A stretch of DNA of 64,000 nt, from positions 105,327 to 169,326 of the forward strand of contig VXCM01000977.1 of the NCBI GenBank assembly GCA_014773175.1, written 5' to 3'. Below are positions 46,698 through 56,655 of this stretch, piece by piece. The notes under the pieces were generated by a model. The model made no database searches. It was given only the letters and a program-made list of their open reading frames with translations, and was not told the origin of the DNA. The position numbers were made by a program, and so were the translations under genes. Numbering within the stretch: position 1 is the first letter of the stretch; every line of letters begins with the position of its first letter. The DNA is from Lucifuga dentata (lineage: Eukaryota; Chordata; Actinopteri; Ophidiiformes; Bythitidae).

Positions 46698-46705
46698 AAC
46701 CAGAC

Positions 46706-46775
46706 CCTATAAATACAGCTTGGAGCATTGGTTCTGTCTTTTCACTCACATCTGAGTCACCTGAACAGGTAGGAC
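46706..46775 (+). promoter_or_regulatory. TATA-like box followed by splice-donor-like site
   Basis: cctataaatacagc begins at 46705, immediately after the hAT duplication. About 60 nt downstream, cacctgaacag is followed by gtagga, a fair splice donor. The arrangement looks like a TATA promoter with a short noncoding first exon of about 35 nt. No coding exon could be attached to it, so this is an inference from motif order only. Confidence 0.35.
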
Positions 46776-48620
46776 CCATGTTTTACTTTGATGCTACGTG
46801 TGTTCTTATTAGCTGCTTAGCATGCTAGCTGCTGCTCCTTGGGGCGAATGCCAGCAGTGTTGTTTTGTTTGATGAACTCTGAAGTTATTTCTTTCCGTTC
46901 TGGCTTGAGTCAGTTAATGGTTGTTTGATATGTTTTTGAGTTGCTGTGTGAAAGGCTCAGGCCTTGGCTCATTCTGTTTTGTCTTGGTTGATAACATGCA
47001 TGCTAACCTGTTAGCAAACATGTCAGTGCTGTGTGGTTGTTGGTGCTATCATTGTAGTTGCTGCTTTTAGGTTGTGAGCAGGTACTTTGGCAAGGGTGAA
47101 TTCAACAAATGTTACACTACACACTTTAATGTTGCCTGTGTTGTGTTGCTTATATTGATACTTTTAGAGATCCTCCTTTTAAAAGAATGACACTAAAATA
47201 ACAGCTAAACGTGTATTTTAACCTCTGTAGTTTGTGATCACACTGTGCTGGGGGTGGGGTAAGTTTGAGGAACTCAGACATGCTCAGCACAGCAGGTGAG
47301 GTGATTCGAGCGCCTGAACGTGTCAGATCGGTTCAAAACTCACCATTTAACACCTGACTGACCAGCTGAATGAGTTTATCAAAGTTATTGATCACTAACA
47401 CATGTGAGGCAAATAAAGTTTTAAACGCTGCCCAGATTTCATAGCTGAAATTTACCACCAGAATGAAGCAGGTCTTAATTTTTGCATGTGGGTTTGTTTT
47501 ATGAATAGCTACCGCGACACGCAAATAAGGAAATGTCTCAACTGCGCCTTTTTCAAGGCAAACGCTAAAATATGTCGGTAACAGGTGTTTATGAATGAGA
47601 AAACGTGGCTGCACCATGATATTTGCGCATAATGATGCAGTAAATCATGTGCTACGGTTTATGAATCTGGGCCAGTCTCTTTACTGATGTATGATGCTGT
47701 CCTACATATTCCTGGTGTTGTGCTGCTTTCTACAGAATGGTTTTTAAACTGTGGAGTATTGCTAAAATACACACAGTACACATGCACGCACGCACACATG
47801 CACAAGTTACAGCTTGAAATCAGCATGGGCTAGAAAGAAGATGACAAGGGTAAGAACAATTATTTTAAAACTGAAGCTACACGTGTTGTGCTGTTGTGTA
47901 TCTTTGTTCTTTACGCTATGAGTTGTCTTAATGGTTTGTTTTGACATGAGTTTGAGTTGCTCTGTGAAAAGGCTCAGACTTTGGTTTTGTGTGGTTTTGT
48001 CTTGGTTAACATGCATGCTAACCTGTTAGCAAAGTTGTTGTTGGCAGTGTAGTTTCTGCTTAGTGACTGTTGGTTGGTAGTTCATCAGGATGAATGCAAC
48101 AAATGCTACACAACACACTATGCCAGAGTGTTGCAGATTTGTATGAGTATTATGCTGCTTCCCGTTAGTGTTGCTGTTACACGACCAGAGAGACAACAAA
48201 GGTAAGATTAATTTCCTTTTTACTTAAAATGCCTATTTTCTATGTTGCTGCTGTGTGTCTTTGTGCTCTCTGCTATGCCACATGCTTGAATATTGCAAAT
48301 GTGTTGTGCTCTGTGGAATTTTGTTAAACTGTAGAGTCTCGTCAGTTAATTGCTGAATTAAACCAATGGTATGTGTGCTTGAGTTACTGTATGGAAAAGG
48401 TTCAGAATGACTGCACTTTGTTTAGTCAGAAATGTCAGTGTGCATATTAGTGTGTTCTCCAGCTTTTTAGTGATCTGTCCATGTTAGTGTTAGCAATGCA
48501 GTTGCTGCTCTACATATCACCATATTTGCAGGCAAGAATCTTCTCTATGAATGTAGGCATGTTGGTGTAAATGCTGCAATATGCAATGCTGCACATGTTA
48601 CTGAATACGCATATGTGCTA
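46765..48620 (+). repeat. Three diverged tandem units, each opening with a donor-like motif
   Basis: Unit 1 starts at the donor-like site near 46770, unit 2 near 47850 (gatgacaagg/gtaagaac), unit 3 near 48206 (gacaacaaag/gtaagatt). Shared internal words: gagttgctgtgtgaaaggct versus gagttgctctgtgaaaaggc versus gagttactgtatggaaaagg; catgcatgctaacctgttag in units 1 and 2; caacaaatgttacac versus caacaaatgctacac. Units 2 and 3 are about 350 bp apart; unit 1 is lengthened by the inserted repeat at about 47222-47680. No recognised coding content. Confidence 0.6.
47222..47680 (+). mobile_element. Interspersed repeat, copy 1 (related to 56340-56655)
   Basis: Shared order with 56340-56655: tcttaatttttg, gtgggtttgttttatgaata against ggtgtgtttgacttact, aataaggaaat, tttttcaaggcaaacgctaa against ctttcaaggaaaatgtaaaa, gtttatgaat near the end. 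It finishes cggtttatgaatctgggcc, like the ends of a fish inverted-repeat family with a TTTATGAATC-GGCC terminus. It interrupts tandem unit 1. Confidence 0.55.
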
Positions 48621-49419
48621 AACTGCTCTATGTAATCTGGTTACTAGACATTTTTTTTTTTGCCTTTGGGGTATATTTTCATCTGCAGTTACTTTAATAT
48701 TATGGATGAATTTGATTTTGTGGACAAATTTGTCATCATGGGCTAATTTCTCTTGCATTTTTTAGACCAGTTTCTTGCATTTATCTTGGACAAATTCAAT
48801 GGAATACATTGCCTGTGCCAGAATCATTTGTGGAGAAAGGGCCTTGATGTAAGTTGATTTACACAAAGGCATACCTGCATTGCTAACTGTCAAACTCATT
48901 TTAACTCGTGAGTTGTCAGTGGCCAAATTGGCAGCAAATAATGCTGACATTTGATCCTTTTTTGTCATTTATAAATAGAATTTTGAATTTGGAGGATGTT
49001 GTTGGCTTGAAATGGCCACAATTGGCAGCTAATGTTATTTCAGCAACCTGAAATGATAACAGTTGCAGACTGTTACTTGAAGTTTGTAAGTTTAACTAAA
49101 ATGAAAATTGTCAGTTAATTTTACATTGATAGTCTTGCGTGCCTCTAGGCATCATAAACACATGCAAACAGACCAGTTTTACATCAGTCCAGTTTAAAAT
49201 CACTTCCAAAGGGTTTTTGAGGGATTTTTCCCTAAAATTGCATACCCAAAGTAAATCAATAATTCCACAACCATCAGGCCCATATGCATGGTCTTGATCT
49301 CTAGTTATAGCCAATAACTTTAAGGTCCTGTTTAACAATTGCTCTACCAAAGTAAATTGAACTGGAACAGATGGAAAATGATTTTTGTCCTCACCTATTT
49401 CAAGATAAATAGTATGACT
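48621..49419. other. No gene established; weak exon candidate
   Basis: A stretch at 48767-48849 has an acceptor-like run before it (tgcattttttag) and a good donor after it (gatgtaagt), but all three frames are open, so coding cannot be judged. On minus, 49111-49419 is open for about 100 codons without a known domain. Confidence 0.35.
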
Positions 49420-49433
49420 GTAACTGATCCCAT
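49420..49433. repeat. 14-bp SINE target site duplication, left copy
   Basis: gtaactgatcccat, exactly repeated at 49776-49789. Confidence 0.95.
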
Positions 49434-49775
49434 CCATCCATTTTCTAAACCTGTTTGTCCTGTTGAGGGTCACGGGGGAGCTGGAGCCTATCCCAGCGGT
49501 CGTAGGGCGAGAGGCGGGGTACACCCTGGACAGATCGCCAGTCTATCGCAGGGCTGACACAGAGACAAACACATTCACACTCTCATTCACACCTACGGTC
49601 AATTTAGAGTTCACAATTCACCTGACATGCATGTCTTTGGAGGTGGGAGGAAGCCGGAGGGAACCCACGTGGACAACATGCAAACTCCACACAGAAAGGC
49701 CCTGCCCCGGCCAGGAATCGAACCCAGGACCTTCTTGCTGTGAGGCAACAGCGCTAACCACTGCGCCACCGTACC
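49434..49775 (-). mobile_element. tRNA-derived SINE with 14-bp target duplication
   Basis: On minus it opens with a box A (ggtggcgcagtggttagcgc) and box B (gggttcgattcc), runs through ggagtttgcatgttgtccac and cctgtccaggg-like words (cagggtgtaccccgcc), and ends in a tggatgg tail. Both sides carry the exact 14-bp duplication gtaactgatcccat. It is less diverged than the copy at 2391-2733. The box A/B pair is a SINE promoter, not a working tRNA. Confidence 0.95.
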
Positions 49776-49789
49776 GTAACTGATCCCAT

Positions 49790-50318
49790 GGAAAATTTTA
49801 TTTGTTCTACAACTTCCTGATAAAAACTATCAAACAGGTTGGAATTACAACAAACCCCACCCATCTTATACAGGATCTAGCAAGTGTGGGCTCGTAATGA
49901 TTTCAACTATTAAGGCAAATATAGCAAACTGATCATTATAATGGCCCATTGCATTGTAGAACCACATGCTCTTCAAAACTGAACATTAAATAGAGAGTTT
50001 GGGCTACACTTATAACATTCACCATTGCTTGTGGTTGAGCAAAGAGATTTAATTACATCAACTAATATTTCACTAGTTTAGCTGCCAAATAAAATATTAT
50101 CTCACCATCAAATCAATGGCCAAAAACCATGAAAATAAGATTAAATTTCCCTGTAAGTAATTTTTAACTGCATACTGTTGAGCACATGAGCTCCTCCAAC
50201 AAGTCTTTAGCACAGCTTCCATCATTTCCATTCCCTTGAACCTTTTGTCACATTTTCACATAACAGTACAAAGCTAGCTCATTAGAGGAAAGATGCAAAA
50301 ATTTACAAAGCTGATATA
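49790..50318. other. No gene seen
   Basis: Unique AT-rich sequence between the SINE and the LINE. Confidence 0.5.
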
Positions 50319-50473
50319 TAGAATAGAAAGCCTTTATTGTCATTGTACACTGGGTATACAACGAGATTAGAAGAGCTACTCCTAATCAGTGCATCAGATT
50401 AAAAAAATTAAAAAAAAATATATATAAACAATAGATAAATACATTCACGCATTCCCTGGTTAAATTGCACCTT

Positions 50474-52194
50474 TTAAGAGTTGAGAAATCTAATGGCCCG
50501 GGGGTAGAAGCTGTTTTTGAATCTATTAGTTCTGCATTTTAGGCATCTGTACCACCTACCAGAGGGCAGGAGGTTGAACAGGTGCCATCCAGAGTGTGAG
50601 GGGTCCGCAACGATTTTCCTCACCCTACTGAGGGACCGAGAGCTGGCAATGTCTTCCAGGGAGGGCAGAGGGCAGCCGATGATTTCCTGGGCAGTTTTTA
50701 TGACCCTCTGCAGAGCTTTCCTGTCAGCCTCTGAGCAGCTGGCGTACCACACTGTGATGCAGTACGACAGTATGCTCTCAACGGTGGAGCGGAAGAAGGT
50801 TACCAGCAGCCTCTCCTCCAGGTCATTCCTCTGCAACACCCTCAGGAAGTGCAGTCTCTGCCGGGCCTTTTTGACCACCACTGTTGTGTTGACAGTCCAG
50901 GTGAGATCCTCCGTTATGTGTTCCCAGGAACTTGAAGGAGGACACCCTCTGGACTTAGTTCCCGTTGATGTAGAGTGGTGCAGGGTCTCCTCTGTGCCTC
51001 CTGAAGTCGATGATCATCTCCTTGGTTTTGCTGGTGTTGAGCAGTAGGTTGTGCTCAGAACACCACTCTGCCAGCTTCTGAACCTCCTCCCTGTATGCCA
51101 TCTCGTCTTCACCAGTGATAAGTCCAACCACTGTGGTGTCATCGGCGAACTTAATGATGGTGTTGGTGGGGTGGATGAGGGTACAGTCGTGAGTGTATAG
51201 GGCATACAGCAGAGGACTCAGCACATAGCCCTGAGGAAAGCTGGTGCTGAGCATCAGGGTGGAGGAGCAGAGGGGGCCCACTTTGACTGATTGTGGGCGG
51301 TCAGTGAGGAAGTCTTTGATCCAAGCACAGGTGGTGGGGGGGGNNNNNNNNNNNNNNNNNNNNNNNNNNNNNNNNNNNNNNNNNNNNNNNNNNNNNNNNN
51401 NNNNNNNNNNNNNNNNNNNNNNNNNNNNNNNNNNNNNNNNNNNNNNNNNNNNNNNNNNNNNNNNNNNNNNNNNNNNNNNNNNNNNNNNNNNNNNNNNNNN
51501 NNNNNNNNNNNNNNNNNNNNNNNNNNNNNNNNNNNNNNTGGGGGGGGGGGGAGTCCAGGTCAGTCAGCTTGTCAACCAGGATGTCAGGGATGATTGTGTT
51601 GAAGGCAGAGCTGTAGTCTATGAAAAGCATCCTGACGTAGCTCCCCGCGTGTTCCAGATGGCTCAGTGCTGTGTGGAGAGCAGTAGCGATGGCGTCCTCT
51701 GTAGATCTGTTTGCTCTGTAAGCAAACTGATATGGATCGAAGTTTGGGGGGAGGCAGGCCTTGATGTGGTGCAGGATAAGCCCCTTAAAACATTTCATGA
51801 CTACTGATGTTAGTGCAATAGGTCTGTAGTCACTGAGGCAGTTTGGGGCCGATTTCTTTGGGACAGGGATTATGGTAGCCATCTTCAGACAGGATGGGAT
51901 GGTAGCTTGTGACAGGGAAAGATTGAAGATCTTGGTTAGGACCCCTGCTAGCTGGTCAGCACAAGCACAAAGTACTTCACTGAGTACACCATCCGGTCCA
52001 GCGGCTTTCCTCGGATTCACAGCCTTCAGCTCCCACCTCACTTGCTGTTCCTGGAGAGTGAGTGTGTGGTTGATGGAGGGCAGCGCAACTGTGTGGGGCC
52101 TCTTTGCCTCAAAGCGAGCAAAGAAATGGTTTAATTCCTCTGTCAGCGAAGCATCAGAGATGGTAGTCACAGGTGCGCTGCCTTTGTATTTCAC
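50474..52194 (-). pseudogene. LINE reverse transcriptase (broken)
   Basis: On minus, in order: PRKAAGPDGV, IIPVPKKSAPNCLSDYRPIA, LTSVVMKCFKGLILHHI, FDPYQFAYRANRSTEDAI, the catalytic motif A region MLFIDYSSAFNTIIP, the gap, WIKDFLTDRPQSVKVGPLCS, FPQGYVLSPLLYALYTHDC, the catalytic FADDTTVVG, LNTSKTKEMIIDFRR, and after breaks FLRVLQRNDLEERLLVTFF, SILSYCITVWYASC, RKALQRVIKTAQEIIG and LLPSGRWYR to the stop at 50474. Breaks: a nonsense codon after the INGN motif (taa, 50957-50955), a frameshift near 50915-50920, and the N gap with another frame change. Reverse transcriptase function is lost in this copy. L2/CR1/Rex1-group assignment is from motif style; the exact clade is uncertain. Confidence 0.88.
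51344..51538. other. Assembly gap of 195 N
   Basis: Flanked by G runs on both sides (51336-51343 and 51540-51551). Protein on either side of the gap is nearly contiguous when compared with the family pattern (KLTDL... then ...WIKDFLTDRP), so the real missing sequence may be only a few codons. Confidence 0.9.
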
Positions 52195-52198
52195 CTTG

Positions 52199-54812
52199 CA
52201 AAAAACTGTAATAATATTCCTGCTTTATTTATTTACTTATTTACTGCATATATTTGTGTATATTGTTTAATTCTTTAATGGTTGTAAATCATTACAAAGA
52301 GAATGTGTAGACACAACAGCACATTCTGTACTTTTGGATTCTGGATGCGTCGGCCTCTCCAGAGATGTGGCAGCTTGTGAAAGGTACAGCTTGTCACACA
52401 GCTGAACAAAAAGCTAAATCCAGAATTCAGAGCTTGTTTGAAGGAACTGATAAGGGTTTTGGTTCCATGTTAAAATCCTAATAGAAAATCATTCCTGTTG
52501 CCTTTCAGATGGTGAATGTGTTACATTTTTTCTTTTCCATATTAACCACTATTGTTAACAGCACTGGCCTGAGTTTTGAACAGCTGCTTCAGGCAGCTAA
52601 GACCGAGTCAGTTTCTAATGTCTTAGAAACAGAATGAAAATATTGTCCAGTGGAAATTAATATAGATACTTGCCTAACTTATGATGAGAATGAGATGAGT
52701 TTAAAAAACAAACAAACAAAAAAAAAAAANAAAAAAAAAAAAAACACATTAATGCCCTGTTTATGTTAATCTCAATGTGATCACAGCACATTAACTAGGC
52801 TCCTAATTATAAACTCCCCAAAGGACTTTTCAAATGACCACCTCTCTGCAGTTGAAGTAACCTGTAGACAGCCATCCCTATAAGGATTTCAGTACAGCAC
52901 AGATGTCCCCTGATAATATAGCCATTATTAGGTGGAGATTCATTAATCAGTGTATTTGTGCTCCTAGGAGACCTTGAGGGCTTTTCATAATTATGAAGAT
53001 ACATCAGTAAAGTACAAAATTGAGGCCGTGCTTAATGTGTTGGAGATTTATGAGAATAGCATTCAGAGATCTCATAGCTTAACTCTCTTCATATGTGTTT
53101 TAGCTAAGTCCTTGGACAGGCAGTGTATGATGAGCCTGCAGTGCTAAGTTAATTGAAATGGCTTCCTATGGTTTTATATCAGAGGTTGGAGAGAACCATG
53201 GTGATGCAACCATAGAATGTATTTGCACCAGACAGCTGAAACAAAGTGCTAAAAGTTCAGTGTAGCTTCAAAGTTGGGTGATAATTCTTTGCAGGTTTCA
53301 ACACCATGAATAACCCAGTAAAAACAAAATACATGTTTGCTATTGATTGAATAGCGGTAAATGTTCCTGTGCTCTCTGTAACTGAAGACTGCAATAAGTT
53401 TAAATTCATTAAAGCTTTCTGTGGGCCACTGATCAGTTAGCAATTCATAGTTCTGATAGATACAAAGACACAGATATAAAGAACTGAAAAAAATTGAGAC
53501 CATGGTTATCATAGCATTTCTGACATTGCACTGTGTGAGACGTGAACATACAGACAGCAGAGATCAGAGGCGGCTGACCAACTGTAGCATTCCATCTGGA
53601 CCGCTGCAGAAATTTTGAACCCTTTTCAAAAGAGGGTCCACTTCCTACAGCTCCTCCTCTCTTGTTTTCCTTGTTTAGTTCTTCCTTCCCTGGAGACCAG
53701 TTTAAATGTCATAGGCAGGACTTCAAGATGAGTTCTGTGTTGGGGTCACTGTCATTGCCTCAAGACACTGCTGTGATAACTTCTGTAGAGAAATGAGAGT
53801 AGTAAATTCAATGACTTTAGTCAGAGATGGTCATCTTGCACAGGTTAAAAGTTACTAGGCTGCAAAAACGTCAAAACATTTGTGATATACAAAACTGGAG
53901 GGGACACAAAATAAGGTGACATGGACATCCATCTGTGCCTTCATTTAATTTAATTTAAAATTAAAGATATTCAAAGATATTGAACTACTACATTTGTGCT
54001 CTTTTCACAGACCTCTACTCTTGTTTCTTTTGACACAACGTGAAAGCCAGAAACTACTTTACTTCTCCTTTTGGAACATCATACATTGAAATGGAAAATA
54101 TAAAAGGTGAATATTATGACTAGTGTCAAGGTAGCCAGAATGAAAAGTAGACTCCCCAGTCAAAAATTACAAAATAAAACCTTATATCAAAGATACTGTG
54201 GGGAATATAAATATGTTAATCAAATGCCATTAAATTATTTTGGTATGTGCTACTACAGTCGACTTGGTAGATCACATTTTGCGTGCATCTGGAAATTTCA
54301 ATGTGAGGCTAACACTTGAGAAAAGACCATCATATCATTAAAATCAATAGGAATAATCTCAGATGGGGAGCATGAGAATCCACACCAATTTCATGGCAAT
54401 CTGGACATTATGTTACCTTGTGAATAAAGTTGATAATTTGGCTGATGGATGAATAGGCAGATGGGGCACCTGTCTGTCTGCCCGAACTATAAGCTTATTA
54501 TTGATCTCTGTGGGGCAACACTCGGGGAGAAATTGTTGGTATGCCTAAGAATGGCAGAGCTTTGTGCTTTACCATCCATCCCAGGAGCAAGAAAGTCAAG
54601 AAAATGTTGTGCTTTGTGTGAGCCTTGGCATGATATGTGTAGCACACAGTGACAGTGAGATGCAGACAGCAGCTCTTCGTCTGTCATGTTGATAAGGTTG
54701 TTGGAAATCCCTGTGAAACAGAGGTTTGCCCTTTGGCTTTGCAAAAGTATCTAGAGTTGATAGACAGGCTTTTCTTTGTCATGAGTTTACAGTTCACCTT
54801 TTGTCCACCAGC
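52199..54812. other. No gene seen; unique sequence
   Basis: An A tract with an N join lies at 52710-52744. The stretch 52760-53000 is rich in homeodomain-like taatta/ttaat words and could be conserved noncoding DNA; this is speculation. Confidence 0.4.
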
Positions 54813-55408
54813 TGTCATGATATGAGTTTTTCTTTCCTTTGTCCAGTCACTTGACCACCTCACCTGTTTGGAATTCCCTAATCACGAAATGTCCATAAAT
54901 ACCCATCAGTTGTGTTTGAGCATTCTGTTTCCTGTTACCTGTTGTTGTGTTTTCCTGCTTGTTATCAGTTTTTGAAATGTTCTCAGCCTCAGACATGCTC
55001 TCAGCTTGGAAATGTTCTCAGCCATCTCAGCCTGTTCTCGGATTTTTGTGATTGTCTGTCTTAGCCGTTTTGAATCTGTTTGCCTGCCTGCCTGCCTCTA
55101 CTCAGTTTATAAATCCTGACCTTGGCCTGGTCTCTGGTTTTCTGATTCCTGCCTTAGTCCTTTTGGATCTGTCTGCCTGTTACCCTGCCTGACTGTTGCC
55201 AATTTGTGAATCCTGACCTCTGCCTGATCTCTGGTTTTCTGATCATTGGCTACAGCCATTATTCAGTGCATTTGCCTGCTACCTGTAAATGAATCCTAAC
55301 CATCTGCCTGCTCTAAAATTTTTTTGCCACATCCTTATTAAGGACTGTTTATCTACATTTAACTGTCTTAGCTGCAATTGAGTCAGACCCTATAGCCATC
55401 CTGTGACA
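54813..55408 (+). mobile_element. Probable solo LTR, Ty3/gypsy-like
   Basis: It starts tgtcatgatatgag and ends ccatcctgtgaca, giving the 5' TG and CA 3' ends with a TGTCA/TGACA inverted repeat. A cacctgttt ... ccctaatcac ... ccataaataccc order near 54860-54900 resembles the promoter part of fish gypsy LTRs. Inside, three diverged units of about 100 bp (from about 55060, 55165 and 55250) share gaatcctgacct-type words with tctggttttctgat. No target duplication is clear and no internal genes follow. Confidence 0.6.
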
Positions 55409-56339
55409 TCCTCAAGAGTTTGAATTATGGTGGTGCTAACACTTCCTGAGCGTAATGTAGGGGTGGAGGGTCTTTGTGCAGACACATCATGGTCAACCCC
55501 CTGCCAATTCATCAGGTTGTACCTGTTGGATGGGTCAAGTACATGTCTGTTCTAAGCACAGATTGTAATGACCTGTGAATGACATGCTGTGAGCTGCTGC
55601 TGGCCTGCTCCTTCACCTTTTGTACATCAGCAGTCTGCCTCCGGTTTGCCATTTCATTCCATGGGTGACTGTTGAGATCTTCTCTGAGTCTGTCTAGCAC
55701 TTATGAACTGAGAGCATGTCAATGCTAATCCACATTAGGTTTGAAGAGTTCAAAGTTCATCCATCCAAATTAAACCAGCATTTTTCACATACAAAAACGA
55801 GAATCTTAAACATTTTCTTGAGTGGATAAGTTGAAAAATGTCTCTTTCTGTGACTGCTCGTTTTGAATCTATCACACGATAAAACAAAGCAATTTTGTTA
55901 TTGATCCGCATTTATGCTGCTGTTTTCTGATGGATTTGCATAAAATAGGTTTTTTTTTTTTGTTATGGATCATGTCAGTGCAGCATCAGCACAGATGTTA
56001 CTGTTTTCTTTGGTTCTTAAGTAGCATTCAATGACATTTTTATTTTGAGATGTGTAAGTTACATAAATAAATGAATAATTTCAAGACTAAACTTTATACT
56101 GGCCACTGTCTGCTTTTCATGCTGCAGTCTAAGGCAAGCTGGAAAACATTCCCAATATCAGCATGCTGAAAAAGAAAGGACTCATAGCACTTTTTTTGCA
56201 GATGTGCTGTCGATCACTGTAATCAGCTGTGACAAGCTGAATTTGAATTGGTTGGCAGAAGCCTCCATATTTTCAGTGAAATGTATCTATTCAGACCATC
56301 TAATATGGTTAAACTTCACAAAAGAAGTTTTTGGCTTTA
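55409..56339. other. No gene seen
   Basis: Unique sequence with short frames only. Confidence 0.5.
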
Positions 56340-56655
56340 AAAAGTCTGTACAAAACCGTCACCAATCACTCAATTTGGGGTCAATTCATACATTAACCAT
56401 TGCTCCATCTGTGCACACAGCAAAAGTCTCTGAAACTTTCTACCAGACTGAAATATGTCTTAATTTTTGTGTGATGGTGTGTTTGACTTACTTCCCCAGC
56501 ATTTAATAAGGAAATAACCTCGCAACGTTTCTTTCAAGGAAAATGTAAAAGATGTCCGTTCAAGGGGTTTATGAATAAAGGAACATAGTTGTGTGGTGAT
56601 TTTGCTCTTTTCGACATGCTAAGCTTGGTGCTGTGATTTATGAATGTTGCGCATT
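56340..56655 (+). mobile_element. Interspersed repeat, copy 2 (related to 47222-47680)
   Basis: Carries the same word order as the 47.2-kb copy: gaaatatgtcttaatttttg, aataaggaaataacc, tttctttcaaggaaaatgta, ggggtttatgaataaagg, gctgtgatttatgaatgttg. More diverged at the right end. Confidence 0.55.

Larger units (their letters stand above)
50319..52198 (-). mobile_element. L2/CR1/Rex1-type LINE, 5'-truncated
   Basis: Minus-strand element of about 1.9 kb. The 3' end carries caatgacaataaaggctttc and a tattcta-like terminus. Coding continues from 50474 upward to about 52198, where it is cut short. A full element of this group is about 3-5 kb and would include an endonuclease domain, absent here. 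An assembly gap of 195 N (51344-51538) lies within the reverse transcriptase. The same 3' end recurs at 63600-64000. Confidence 0.88.

Noticed and set aside
49111..49419. Minus-strand frame of about 100 codons beside the SINE
   Set aside because: It looks protein-like in places but shows no domain, has a stop just upstream once the SINE is removed, and has no splice support.
49700..49775. A tRNA gene suggested by box A and box B words
   Set aside because: The boxes belong to the SINE head; there is no cloverleaf or acceptor stem and the element has a SINE body, tail and target duplication.
50293..50301. tgcaaaaa on both sides of the 50-kb LINE as a target duplication
   Set aside because: Eight A-rich bases are easily shared by chance and this LINE group often lacks long duplications.
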